A stretch of 64,000 nt of DNA from Streptomyces sp. HPF1205 (GCF_020400825.1 NZ_JAINVH010000003.1:1-64000), one strand, 5' to 3'. Shown: positions 42,992 to 51,543, counted from the first letter of the stretch. A program made the numbers and translations. The notes: generated from the letters alone by a model not told the origin.

Positions 42992-43528
42992 ATGAGCGGA
43001 CTGCGCACCCTGCGTTCCCAGCTGAGCCTGATGTATCGGGAACTCGCCAAGTTCGGCGCGGTGGGCGGCGCGGGTGTCGTGGTGAACATCGGTGTGTTCA
43101 ACCTGCTGCGCCAGCACACCGGCCTGCAGACCGTGCGCGCCAGCATCCTGGCCACCTTGGTGTCCATCGCCTTCAACTACGTGGGCTTCCGCTACTTCAC
43201 CTACCGGGACCGGGACAAGGCGCGCCGGGCGAAGGAGCTGAGCCTCTTCCTGCTCTTCAGCGCGGTCGGCCTGGTGATCGAGAACGGCGTCCTCTACGCG
43301 GCCACCTACGGCTTCCACTGGGACAGCCGGCTGCAGAGCAACGTCTTCAAGTTCGTCGGCATCGGGGTGGCCACCCTGTTCCGCTTCTGGTCCTACCGGA
43401 CCTGGGTCTTCCGGGCACTGCCCGCGAGGTCAGCGGTCGAGCAGGCGGAGGCCTTCCTGGCCGGAGGCAAGGAAGGCCGCGAGGTGGAGACGAGGAAGGG
43501 CAAGCGCGCCGGCGTCCACCGGAGCTGA
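42992..43528 (+). CDS. GtrA-like family membrane protein
   Basis: A 178-residue protein with four predicted membrane segments (FGAVGGAGVVVNIGVFNLL near 22-40; ASILATLVSIAFNYVGF near 51-67; FLLFSAVGLVIENGVLYAA near 87-105; FKFVGIGVATLFRFWSYRTWVF near 121-142). That is the GtrA-like arrangement. Family members are thought to move polyprenyl-linked sugars across the membrane for surface polysaccharide modification. The C-terminal 35 residues are charged and not conserved. The ATG at 42992 has no clear ribosome binding site. Its partner glycosyltransferase is not adjacent; the candidates are in the LCP region. Confidence 0.88.
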   Translation: MSGLRTLRSQLSLMYRELAKFGAVGGAGVVVNIGVFNLLRQHTGLQTVRASILATLVSIAFNYVGFRYFTYRDRDKARRAKELSLFLLFSAVGLVIENGVLYAATYGFHWDSRLQSNVFKFVGIGVATLFRFWSYRTWVFRALPARSAVEQAEAFLAGGKEGREVETRKGKRAGVHRS

Positions 43529-43551
43529 GGCCCGCCGGTCCGGCGCGGCGG

Positions 43552-44820
43552 TCAACTGATGACCTTCTCCCGGGGCGGCTGTGGCGGAATCTCCTGGGCG
43601 AGGAAGAGCGCGAAGACCGGCGGCCGGTGCTGGAGGAGCTCCAGTCGCCCTCCGTCGGCCTCGGCGAGGTCGCGAGCCACCGCGAGGCCGAGCCCGGTGG
43701 AGTTGCGTCCGCTGACGGTGCGCTCGAACACCCGCGGCCCGAGGTCCGGCGGCACCCCCGGCCCGTTGTCGGTGACCTCGACCACCGCCTGGTTGCCGGT
43801 GACACGGGTGTGGAGGGTGACGGTGCCGGCGCCGTGCATCAGGGAATTCTCGATGAGGGTGGCCAGCACCTGGGCCACCGCCCCTGGAGTGCCCACCGCC
43901 CGCAGCCGCCGGGCGCCGGACAGCACCACGGAGCGGCCTTCCGCCTGGTAGGCGGGCCGCCACTCCTCCACCTGCTGCTTGATCACTTCATCGAGGTCGA
44001 AGTCGACGGCGGACCCCGTCCGGGGGTCGCGGGAGTTGGTCAGCAGCCGCTGGACGACGTCGGTCAGCCGCTCGACCTGCCCGAGCGCGATGGTGGCCTC
44101 CTCCTTGACGGCGTCCTGATCCTCGGCCGTGGCCACGATCTCCTCAAGCCGCATCGAGAGCGCGGTCAGCGGGGTGCGCAGTTGGTGGGAGGCGTCCGCG
44201 GCGAGCCGCCGCTCGGCGGTCAGCATCCGGCCGATCCGCTCGGCGCTGGCGTCGAGGACGTCGGCGATGCGGTCGAGCTCCGGCACGCCGTAGCGGCGGT
44301 GCCGGGGCCGGGGGTCGCCGGAGCCGAGGCGTTCGGCGGTCTCGGCGAGATCCGTGAGCGGGCTGGCCAGCCGCCGGGCCTGGCGTACGGCCAGGGCGAC
44401 CGCCGCCAGGACGGCGAGCAGCGCCACCGCGAGGATCACCAGCAGGGTCCGGCCGATCTCCCCGCTGACGGTGGAGCGCGCCTCCTCCACGGTGACCGAC
44501 TCCCCGTGGTCACCGTTCTGCGTCGCGGAGATGACCCCGCCGTGCGGCCGTGCCCCGAGGTTCACCACGGGGCGGCCGGGGACGTGGACCACCGCGTAGC
44601 GGTTCTCGGCGACCTGCCGGTCCAGCCCTTTGGCGTCCACCGGCTCACCGGCCCGGATGCGGTTCTCCACGATGCCGACCAGCCGGACCGCCTCGGACTG
44701 CACGCCGTCGCGCGCGCTGCTCTGGATGGTCCTGGTCTCCACGACCACCAGCGAGAGCCCGAAGACCGCGATGACCACGAGGACCACGGCCAGCGTGGAG
44801 GAGATCAGGCGGCGGCGCAT
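43552..44820 (-). CDS. Two-component sensor histidine kinase
   Basis: A 422-residue sensor kinase. The first membrane helix is about 7-27, an extracytoplasmic sensor region of about 95 residues follows, and the second helix is about 124-144. A HAMP linker (RQARRLASPLTDLAETAERLGSGD) precedes the dimerisation helix with phospho-accepting H212 in ASHQLRTPLTAL. The ATPase domain carries the N box (N325 in TLIENSLMHG), G1 box EVTDNGPGVPP and G2 box NSTGLGLAVARDLAEADGG. The partner regulator gene lies directly upstream with 12 bases between stop and start. The signal is unknown. Confidence 0.93.
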   Translation of the reverse strand: MRRRLISSTLAVVLVVIAVFGLSLVVVETRTIQSSARDGVQSEAVRLVGIVENRIRAGEPVDAKGLDRQVAENRYAVVHVPGRPVVNLGARPHGGVISATQNGDHGESVTVEEARSTVSGEIGRTLLVILAVALLAVLAAVALAVRQARRLASPLTDLAETAERLGSGDPRPRHRRYGVPELDRIADVLDASAERIGRMLTAERRLAADASHQLRTPLTALSMRLEEIVATAEDQDAVKEEATIALGQVERLTDVVQRLLTNSRDPRTGSAVDFDLDEVIKQQVEEWRPAYQAEGRSVVLSGARRLRAVGTPGAVAQVLATLIENSLMHGAGTVTLHTRVTGNQAVVEVTDNGPGVPPDLGPRVFERTVSGRNSTGLGLAVARDLAEADGGRLELLQHRPPVFALFLAQEIPPQPPREKVIS

Positions 44821-44832
44821 GGAGGGGGCGGG

Positions 44833-45507
44833 TCAGTTCTTCTCGAACCGGAAGCCGACGCCGCGGACGGTCGAGATGAAACGGGGGTTCGCGGCATCGT
44901 CGCCAAGTTTCTTGCGCAACCAGGAGATGTGCATGTCCAGGGTCTTGGTGGACGACCACCAGGTGGTGTCCCAGACCTCGCGCATCAGCTGCTCGCGGGT
45001 GACCACCCGGCCGGCGTCGCGTACCAGCACCCGCAGCAGGTCGAACTCCTTCGCGGTGAGCTGGAGTTCGTCGTCACCCATCCACGCGCGGTGCGACTCG
45101 ACGTCGATCCGCACGCCGTGAGTGGAGGGCTGGGCGGGTTCGGTGGTGCCGCGCCGCAGCAGGGCGCGGACCCGCGCGAGAAGTTCGGCGAGACGGAACG
45201 GCTTGGTGACGTAGTCGTCCGCGCCGGCGTCCAGACCGACGACCGTGTCGACCTCGTCGGCGCGGGCGGTCAGCACCAGCACCGGGAAGGTGTGGCCCTC
45301 GGTGCGGATCCGGCGGCACACGTCGAGGCCGTCCATGCCGGGCAGGCCCAGATCCAGCACCACCAGGTCGACCGCGGCCAGGAGCGCGGCCTCCAAAGCG
45401 GTGGGTCCGTCCTCGCGCACCTCGACCTCGTAACCCTCACGGCGCAAGGCGCGCGCGAGTGGTTCCGAGATGGATGCGTCGTCCTCGGCGAGAAGTACGC
45501 GGGTCAT
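44833..45507 (-). CDS. OmpR/PhoB-family response regulator
   Basis: A 224-residue response regulator. The receiver domain has the acidic pocket D9-D10, phosphorylation site D52 (VVLDLGLPGMDG), T80 and K102 (DYVTKPFRL). The winged-helix DNA-binding domain begins near 130 and ends with the typical HISWLRKKLGDDAANPRFISTVRGVGFRF. The ATG at 45507 lacks a ribosome binding site, and TACCAT lies 7 bases upstream, so it is probably leaderless. It is the first gene of a two-gene operon with the sensor kinase. It is divergent from the POT transporter gene, which it could regulate. Confidence 0.95.
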   Translation of the reverse strand: MTRVLLAEDDASISEPLARALRREGYEVEVREDGPTALEAALLAAVDLVVLDLGLPGMDGLDVCRRIRTEGHTFPVLVLTARADEVDTVVGLDAGADDYVTKPFRLAELLARVRALLRRGTTEPAQPSTHGVRIDVESHRAWMGDDELQLTAKEFDLLRVLVRDAGRVVTREQLMREVWDTTWWSSTKTLDMHISWLRKKLGDDAANPRFISTVRGVGFRFEKN

Positions 45508-45601
45508 GGGCTTGATGGTAGTCCGCGCCGACCGACCCCGACGGGGTGGTGCGGGCAGGTGCGGATGCGTCAGGGGCGCACGGGTGTGAGCGGGATCCTA
45601 A

Positions 45602-45617
45602 ATGGGTCTATACCACA
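45602..45617. promoter_or_regulatory. HutC/DasR-type GntR operator (dre-like)
   Basis: The 16-mer ATGGGTCTATACCACA contains GTCTATAC, an exact match to the GT(N)TA(N)AC core recognised by HutC-subfamily GntR regulators. It agrees at 12 of 16 positions with the DasR-responsive element consensus ACTGGTCTAGACCACT. It lies just upstream of a TAAAGT hexamer (45631-45636), which is a likely -10 box for the POT transporter gene, so bound repressor would block that promoter. Confidence 0.6.
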
Positions 45618-45685
45618 TCTCAAACTGCCATAAAGTATGAAACGCCCGATCCCGGACTCCGGGACCTCCTGCGCAAGGACCATCC

Positions 45686-47218
45686 ATGGCGACCAGCCTG
45701 ACGGCGAAAGACGTCGGCGCGCGCACCTTCGGCCGCGCGTCCGGCGGCACCTTCCTCGGCCACCCCCGCGGACTGGCCACACTGTTCATGACCGAGATGT
45801 GGGAGCGCTTCAGCTTCTACGGCATGCGGGCCCTGCTCCCGCTGTACCTCATCGCCGGCGGCCCCGCGGCCGGCAAGGGCGCGCAAAGCGGCGGCCTGGC
45901 GATGACCGCGGCCACCGCGACGGCCATCTACTCCATCTACATGGCCATGGTCTACCTGCTGACGATGCCCGGCGGCTGGTTCGGCGACCGGGTCTGGGGC
46001 CCGCGCAGGACGGTCACGGCAGCGGCGCTGGTCATCATGACCGGCCACCTGACGCTGGCGCTGCCCGGCGAGGGTCCGTTCTTCGCCGGCCTGGGGCTGG
46101 TCGCTCTGGGCTCCGGGCTGCTCAAGGCCAACATCTCCACGATGGTCGGCCACCTCTACGAAGGCCCGGACGACCCGAGGCGCGACGGCGGCTTCACCGT
46201 CTTCTACATGGGCATCAACATCGGCGCCTTCGCCGCGCCGCTGGTGATCGGTACCGTCGGCCAGAACTACAGCTGGCACCTGGGGTTCGCTCTGGCCGCG
46301 ATCGGCATGGGACTGGGCCTGATCCAGTTCCTGCTGGGCACGCGGCACCTGAGCCCGCGCAGCGACCTGGTGCCCGAGCCCCTGACCCGGCAGGAGCGCG
46401 CCGGCGCCCTGCGCAAGGGCCTGCTCTGGCTGGCCGCCGCCACCGCCTTCTACGCGGTCGTGGTGCTGAGCGGGGCGTACACCCTGAACTGGGCGCTGGT
46501 GCCGATCACCGTGGTCGGGCTGGTCATCCCCGTGGGTGTGCTGGTGCGCATCAAGAGCGACAAGGAGCTGAGCGCCGCCGAGCAGTCGAAGATCAGCGGA
46601 TACATCTGGTTCTTCGTCGCGGCCGCCGTCTTCTGGATGATCTACGACCAGGGCGGCTCGACGATGTCGATATTCGGCGACGCGAAGGCCTCCGGGACGC
46701 TGTTCGGCATCGGGTTTCCCTCGTCGTGGTACCAGTCGGTGAACCCGCTGTGGGTGATGGCGCTGGCCCCGGTCATGGCATGGATCTGGCTGTGGCTGTC
46801 CCGGCGCGGCAAGGAGCCGAGCACCACCGTGAAGTTCGCGATGGGCCTGTTCCTTGTCGGCGCGTCCTTCTTCCTGTTCGTGGTGCCGATGGCCATGGCC
46901 TCCGGCGGCACCAGGGTGAGTCCGATGTGGCTGGTGGGCGTGTACCTGGTGCAGACGGTCGGTGAGCTGTGCCTGTCGCCGGTGGGTCTGTCGGTCACCA
47001 CGAAGATGGCGCCCGCCAAGTACGGCAGCCAGATGATGGGCGTCTGGTTCCTGGCGGTGACCGCCGGGGACTGCACCACCAGCCTGCTGTCCCTGGCGGG
47101 CGTGGACCTCAACGTCACGGGTGTGGTCGCCGTGGAGGCGGCGCTGGCCTGCCTGGCCGGCTGTGCCGTGTGGATGTACCGCAGGCGGGTCATAGCCCTG
47201 ATGGGCGAGGTGCGCTGA
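45686..47218 (+). CDS. POT-family proton-coupled peptide transporter
   Basis: A 510-residue transporter of the POT/PTR family that imports di- and tripeptides with protons. The signature ExxER appears as MTEMWERFSFYGMRALLPLYL (about 35-55), and the PTR2 motif FYMGINIGAFAAPLV lies near 173-187. About fourteen membrane segments are visible, which matches bacterial POT proteins with the two extra central helices. The ATG at 45686 follows AAGGA. It is divergent from the two-component system and has a DasR/HutC-type operator in the promoter, suggesting control by amino-sugar or amino-acid status. Confidence 0.93.
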   Translation: MATSLTAKDVGARTFGRASGGTFLGHPRGLATLFMTEMWERFSFYGMRALLPLYLIAGGPAAGKGAQSGGLAMTAATATAIYSIYMAMVYLLTMPGGWFGDRVWGPRRTVTAAALVIMTGHLTLALPGEGPFFAGLGLVALGSGLLKANISTMVGHLYEGPDDPRRDGGFTVFYMGINIGAFAAPLVIGTVGQNYSWHLGFALAAIGMGLGLIQFLLGTRHLSPRSDLVPEPLTRQERAGALRKGLLWLAAATAFYAVVVLSGAYTLNWALVPITVVGLVIPVGVLVRIKSDKELSAAEQSKISGYIWFFVAAAVFWMIYDQGGSTMSIFGDAKASGTLFGIGFPSSWYQSVNPLWVMALAPVMAWIWLWLSRRGKEPSTTVKFAMGLFLVGASFFLFVVPMAMASGGTRVSPMWLVGVYLVQTVGELCLSPVGLSVTTKMAPAKYGSQMMGVWFLAVTAGDCTTSLLSLAGVDLNVTGVVAVEAALACLAGCAVWMYRRRVIALMGEVR

Positions 47219-47278
47219 CCGGCGCGGGGGGGCGGCCGTCGGGCCCGCGCCCGGCGGCGGCGCCCCGAGCGGGACCGC

Positions 47279-47818
47279 TCAGGCGAGCGGCCACGGGCGG
47301 GCCACGGCGCCGAGCCGGTTCCACGCGTTGATCACGGTGATCGTCCAGATCAGCTCGGCCAGTTCCCGGTCGTCGAACTCGGCGGCCGCGCGGGCGAACA
47401 CCTCGTCGTCCACGTGGCCGTCGGTCAGCCTGGTGGCCGCTTCCGTCAGCTCCAGCGCGGCACGCTCGCGGCCGGTGAAGAACGGCGTCTCGCGCCACAC
47501 CGGCAGCGCGTACAGCCGCCGCTCGGTCTCGCCCGCCGCCCGCGCGTCGGCGGTGTGGGAGTCCACGCAGTAGGCGCAGCCGTTGAGCTGGGAGGCGCGG
47601 GCGCGGACCAGTTCCAGCAGCGAGCCTTCCAGGACCGTCTCGCGGGAAGCGGCGTCCAGTGCGTTCATGGCCCGGTTGATGTGCGGGGCCAGCTTGTCCA
47701 CGGCCAAGCGAACCGGCGGTACGACGGGCGCTGCGGCACGGGCGGGAGCGGAGGCGGAGGCGTGTTCGGAGGCGGAGGCGCTGTTCTCGGCGGGGTTCTG
47801 GGCTGTCTCAGTGCTCAT
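47279..47818 (-). CDS. Carboxymuconolactone decarboxylase / AhpD-like protein
   Basis: A 179-residue alkylhydroperoxidase AhpD-like protein. The redox active site CAYCVDSH places C81 and C84 with H88 in the ExxxxxxCxxCxxxH pattern of the family. It is expected to reduce peroxides or act in oxidative stress; the true substrate is unknown. The first 35 residues are an Ala/Ser-rich extension. ATG at 47818 is chosen over 47827 because AACCTA (TAGGTT on the coding strand) lies 7 bases upstream, a leaderless arrangement. It is divergent, 47 bases apart, from a MocR/PdxR-type regulator, which very likely controls it. Confidence 0.9.
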   Translation of the reverse strand: MSTETAQNPAENSASASEHASASAPARAAAPVVPPVRLAVDKLAPHINRAMNALDAASRETVLEGSLLELVRARASQLNGCAYCVDSHTADARAAGETERRLYALPVWRETPFFTGRERAALELTEAATRLTDGHVDDEVFARAAAEFDDRELAELIWTITVINAWNRLGAVARPWPLA

Positions 47819-47865
47819 GACGGCCAACCTACGGCCGGAGTGGATCGCGGATAAGATCCAGTTCC

Positions 47866-49386
47866 ATGCACGATTCCTGGCCCACTTCTCCCGACGACGC
47901 CCCCGGGAACGCGGGCGGCCGACCGCGTCAGGACGGCCCCTCTCGGAGGGGCGGCCCCGAACGGGCGCCGACCGGAAGCCGAGCCGCGTCCGGCGCCGGC
48001 GATGTCGACCTGCACCTCGATCTGCGGGTCGGGCCGGGATCAGGCGGCCGGCGGGCCGCCCTGGAGCGGGCCCTGCGGGACGCCGTCCGCAGCGGTCGGC
48101 TCGCGCCGGGCAGCCGCCTGCCCTCCAGCCGCCGGCTGGCCGTCGAGACCGGCCTGTCCCGTGGCACCGTGAAGGCGGCGTACGACCAGCTCACCGCGGA
48201 GGGCTACCTCGCCGCCCGCCGGGGCTCGGGCACCGTGGTCGCCGCGCGCTCGGCAGCACCCGCCGGCCGCGAGACAGCAGCCGGACCCGCGCCGGCGTCG
48301 GGTGCCGCCGCGCCGCCGCGGTTCGACCTGCGGCCCGGCAGCCCGGACGTCACGTCCTTCCCCACCTCGGCCTGGCTGCGCGCGACCCGCCGGGCGCTGG
48401 GCTCGGTGCCGTCCGCCGCGTACGACTACGGCGACCCGCGCGGCCGGATCGAGCTGCGCCGGGTTCTCGCGGAGTACCTGGGCCGTACCCGGGGCGTCTT
48501 CGCCGAGCCCGAGCGGATCGTGGTGACGACCGGCTACGTCCAGGGGCTCGCCCTGCTGGTGCGGGTCGCAGCGGGCGTGGTGGCCATGGAGGATCCCGGC
48601 CTGCCCTTCCACCGCGAGGTGGTGCGCAGGAATGGCGGCGAGGTGGTACCGCTGCCCACCGACGGCTTGGGGGCGCGCACCGATCTGCTCGGCACGTTCC
48701 CGCAGGCCGACGCGGTCGTGGTGACCCCGGCCCATCAGTACCCGACCGGCGTGACCCTGCACCCGGCCCGCCGTCAGGCGCTCACCGCGTGGGCCAGGGC
48801 GAGCGGCGGTCTGGTGATCGAGGACGACTACGACGGCGAGTTCCGTTACGACCGCCAGCCGGTCGGCGCCCTCCAGGGCATGGCGCCGGACCACGTGGCC
48901 TACCTGGGCACCGCTTCCAAGACCCTGGGCCCCGCCCTGCGGCTGGGCTGGATGGTGCTGCCCCCGCGCCTGGTCGAACCCGTCGCCGAGGCGAAGCTGT
49001 ACAGCGACTTCCACACCGGCGCGGTGGCGCAGCTCGCCCTCGCGGAGCTGATCGCCGGCCACGGCTACGACCGTCATGTCCGGACCTCCCGGCTGCGCTA
49101 CCGGCGCCGCCGCGACCTGCTGGTCTCGCGGCTGACCGGTCCGTACCGGGCCGGCGGCATCGCGGCAGGCCTGCACGCCCTCGTCGGCCTGCCGCCCGGT
49201 GTGCGGGAGGAGGATGTCCGGCGCCGTGCCGCGGGGCTGGGCCTGGCGCTCGGCACGCTCGCCGACCACTGGCACGAGCCGTCGCCCCACCACCCCCAAG
49301 GTCTGATCATCGGCTACGGCACCCCCGGCGAGGGCTCGTACCCCGCCGCCCTCGACGCCCTGGTGCGCACGCTCGGACACGGATGA
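47866..49386 (+). CDS. MocR/PdxR-type GntR regulator with aminotransferase-like domain
   Basis: A 506-residue PLP-dependent transcription regulator. The winged-helix domain spans about 62-127 (RLAPGSRLPSSRRLAVETGLSRGTVKAAYDQLTAEGYL). The fold I aminotransferase-like domain runs from about 150 to the end, with the PLP lysine K352 in GTASKTLGPALRLGW and DYDGEFRYDRQP further upstream. Such regulators sense pyridoxal phosphate or an amino compound. The first 45 residues are Pro/Gly/Arg-rich. The ATG at 47866 follows TAAGAT by 8 bases without ribosome binding site, so it is probably leaderless. The 47-base gap to the divergent AhpD-like gene must hold the operator. Confidence 0.92.
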   Translation: MHDSWPTSPDDAPGNAGGRPRQDGPSRRGGPERAPTGSRAASGAGDVDLHLDLRVGPGSGGRRAALERALRDAVRSGRLAPGSRLPSSRRLAVETGLSRGTVKAAYDQLTAEGYLAARRGSGTVVAARSAAPAGRETAAGPAPASGAAAPPRFDLRPGSPDVTSFPTSAWLRATRRALGSVPSAAYDYGDPRGRIELRRVLAEYLGRTRGVFAEPERIVVTTGYVQGLALLVRVAAGVVAMEDPGLPFHREVVRRNGGEVVPLPTDGLGARTDLLGTFPQADAVVVTPAHQYPTGVTLHPARRQALTAWARASGGLVIEDDYDGEFRYDRQPVGALQGMAPDHVAYLGTASKTLGPALRLGWMVLPPRLVEPVAEAKLYSDFHTGAVAQLALAELIAGHGYDRHVRTSRLRYRRRRDLLVSRLTGPYRAGGIAAGLHALVGLPPGVREEDVRRRAAGLGLALGTLADHWHEPSPHHPQGLIIGYGTPGEGSYPAALDALVRTLGHG

Positions 49387-49423
49387 GCCGTGGAGCGGCG
49401 CGGCCGCGGGCGGATCGGCGTCC

Positions 49424-49921
49424 TCAGGAGGGGGCCGCCATTTCGGCCCAGACCGTCTTGCCGGGGCGGTCGCCGTTGCGGATGACGCCCCAGTCCAGGC
49501 AGAGCCGCTGGACGATGAACATGCCGTGGCCGCCGGGGCGGCCGGCCCGGTGCGGGGTACGGGGCGCCGGATCGCCGGAGCCGCCGTCCACGACCTCCAT
49601 CCGCAGTGCCCTGGGCTCCCGCCGCAGCCGCAGCTCCTCGGGGCCGCCCGCGTGGAGGCAGGCGTTGGTGACGAGCTCGGAGACCACCAGCAGCACGTCC
49701 TCCGCGGCCGCGCGCCGGTCCGCGGTGGAGGCCGGCAGCCAGCCCCAGTCCCGCAGCGCCTGCCGGGTGAAGTCGCGGGCGCGCGGCACGATCCCGCTCT
49801 CGCCGGAGAGCAGCAGTCGGCGCACCATGTCGTTCTCCCGCGCGTCCACGCCTGATCCGCCGTCCGCGTCGCCCGAGTCCGGGCCACGGTCGTCCGCGGC
49901 GAAGGGCCGGGTGGTGCTCAT
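49424..49921 (-). CDS. Anti-sigma factor kinase-like ATP-binding protein (RsbW/SpoIIAB type)
   Basis: A 165-residue GHKL ATPase-domain protein. The N box reads VSELVTNACLHAGG (about 79-92), the G1-type box VVDGGSGDP (about 112-120) and the glycine-rich lid GGHGMFIVQRLC (about 134-145). It should bind a SigB/F-type sigma factor and be released through the STAS antagonist encoded upstream. The first 30 residues are acidic and disordered. From the neighbourhood it may correspond to the S. coelicolor anti-sigma PrsI, but this is from memory. It stands 185 bases from the STAS gene on the same strand. Confidence 0.88.
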   Translation of the reverse strand: MSTTRPFAADDRGPDSGDADGGSGVDARENDMVRRLLLSGESGIVPRARDFTRQALRDWGWLPASTADRRAAAEDVLLVVSELVTNACLHAGGPEELRLRREPRALRMEVVDGGSGDPAPRTPHRAGRPGGHGMFIVQRLCLDWGVIRNGDRPGKTVWAEMAAPS

Positions 49922-50106
49922 CAGGGCCTCACCTCACGGATCTCACACTTCTCCGGCTGGGGCCCGGTGGCCTGCGGCCCTACCAGCTGGGGTCCGACTG
50001 TCTCCTGCCCGGTCGATCTCCGGGAACACGTCCCGATTCCCACGAAACATCGCGGAGCCGGGTCCACTTCACTCACCGCACGTACCCCCGTCCCCCCGTG
50101 GCCGGA

Positions 50107-50475
50107 CTATTCGTGAAGCGCCCGGTCGAGTGTGTCGTGAACAGTGAACACCGCGTTGGCCCCGGTGATCTCGAAGACCCGCGCGACGGACGGCCGCATG
50201 GCGGCCAGATGCACACCGCCGCCGAGCTCCTCCACCCGCAGCCTGGCGCTGAGCAGCACGTTGAGACCGGTGGAGTCGCAGAACTCCAGCCCCGCGCAGT
50301 CGATCACCAGTCGGGTCACACCGGCGTCCACCGCCTCGTTCAGCGGTTGCGCCAGTACGTCGGCCGTGTGGTGGTCCAGCTCCCCGGTCGGGGTGAACAC
50401 CGCGGAGCGGCCGTGCCGACTGACCTCGACGCGCAGCCGTCCCAGGTCGGCCGCGCCCACCGCTTCGCGGTCCAT
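50107..50475 (-). CDS. STAS-domain anti-sigma factor antagonist
   Basis: A 122-residue SpoIIAA/RsbV-type antagonist. The fold is clear (VFTPTGELDHHTADVLAQPLNEAV, RLVIDCAGLEFCDSTGLNVLLSARLR). The serine of DSTGLN (near residue 60) is the conserved phosphorylation site. Unphosphorylated, it should capture the anti-sigma kinase and free the sigma factor. The ATG at 50475 follows a near-perfect AAGGAG; the open frame continues upstream but without conservation. It is divergent from the sigma factor gene by 168 bases. It may be the counterpart of ArsI. Confidence 0.93.
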   Translation of the reverse strand: MDREAVGAADLGRLRVEVSRHGRSAVFTPTGELDHHTADVLAQPLNEAVDAGVTRLVIDCAGLEFCDSTGLNVLLSARLRVEELGGGVHLAAMRPSVARVFEITGANAVFTVHDTLDRALHE

Positions 50476-50643
50476 AGCACTCCTTTTAAGATCGCAGGTC
50501 ACGCGGACCTGACCTTACGCCGAATCGGTGCCCCGACGGTAGCCGCTGCCGAATATGCCACGACTTGCGGCGGCGGCTCCGGAAGGGGTAGGGGTGGAGT
50601 GACGGCATCGGCACAGCCAACCGCCGCAGAGAGGGATGAGCAC

Positions 50644-51495
50644 ATGACACCCCGGCTCGGGCTGGATCATGAGCGGGAACGACTTGAGGGTCTTGAGGGG
50701 CTCCCGGAAATCCCCCCGTACGACGAGATCGGACCCGTGGACGCGCGAGCGCTCTCCAAGACGCTCTTCGCCCGCCTGGGGACGCTGGAGGAAGGCACCG
50801 CCGAATACAGCTACGTCCGCAACACGCTGGTCGAGCTGAACCTGGCGCTGGTGAAGTTCGCGGCCTCCCGGTTCCGCTCCCGCAGCGAGCCGATGGAGGA
50901 CATCATCCAGGTCGGCACGATCGGCCTGATCAAGGCGATCGACCGGTTCGAGCTGAGCCGCGAGGTGGAGTTCCCGACCTTCGCGATGCCCACGATCGTG
51001 GGTGAGATCAAACGATTCTTCCGGGACACCTCGTGGTCGGTGCGGGTGCCGCGCCGTCTGCAGGAGCTGCGCCTGGACCTGGCGAAGGCCGGTGACGAGC
51101 TGGCCCAGCGGCTGGACCGTACGCCGACCGTGCGCGAGCTGGCCGAACGGCTGAACCTTCCCGAGGAGGAGGTCGTCGAGGGCATGGCGGCGAGCAATGC
51201 CTACACCGCCAGCTCACTGGACGCCCAGCCCGCCGAGGACGATCCGGAGGGCGCGCTGGCCGACCGGATCGGGTACGAGGACCACGATCTGGAAGGCGTC
51301 GAGTACGTCGAGTCACTGAAACCGCTGATCGCCGAGCTGCCGGCGCGCGACCGGCAGATCCTGTCGCTGCGCTTCGTGGGGAATCTCACCCAGTCGGAGA
51401 TCGGCGAGGAGCTGGGGATCTCCCAGATGCACGTGTCGCGGCTGCTCAGCCGCACCCTGTCGCGGCTGCGCCGGGGGCTGCTGGTCGAGGAGTGA
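50644..51495 (+). CDS. SigB/F/G-family RNA polymerase sigma factor
   Basis: A 283-residue stress or developmental sigma factor. Region 2 is visible as LVKFAASRFRSRSEPMEDIIQVGTIGLIKAIDRFE (about 60-95) with the -10-binding PTFAMPTIVGEIKRFFRDTSW. Region 3 follows (RRLQELRLDLAKAGDELAQRLDRTPTVRELAERL), and region 4 ends with LSLRFVGNLTQSEIGEELGISQMHVSRLLSRTLSRLRRGL. It belongs to the group controlled by partner switching. The neighbouring hut genes suggest it is the orthologue of S. coelicolor SigI (SCO3068), from memory. The ATG at 50644 has GAGGGATGAG upstream; a GTG at 50599 is an alternative start with GGGGTGGA. Confidence 0.93.
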   Translation: MTPRLGLDHERERLEGLEGLPEIPPYDEIGPVDARALSKTLFARLGTLEEGTAEYSYVRNTLVELNLALVKFAASRFRSRSEPMEDIIQVGTIGLIKAIDRFELSREVEFPTFAMPTIVGEIKRFFRDTSWSVRVPRRLQELRLDLAKAGDELAQRLDRTPTVRELAERLNLPEEEVVEGMAASNAYTASSLDAQPAEDDPEGALADRIGYEDHDLEGVEYVESLKPLIAELPARDRQILSLRFVGNLTQSEIGEELGISQMHVSRLLSRTLSRLRRGLLVEE

Positions 51496-51543
51496 CGTCG
51501 CGCCCGTCCGGGGGCCCGGCGACCCCCGTGGGCCCGGCGGTGG

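Noticed and set aside
41053-45633. 1526-codon plus-strand frame over purE, purK and the two-component genes
   Set aside because: It runs opposite to five well-identified genes and shows the repetitive Asp/Gly/Val composition of an antisense frame.
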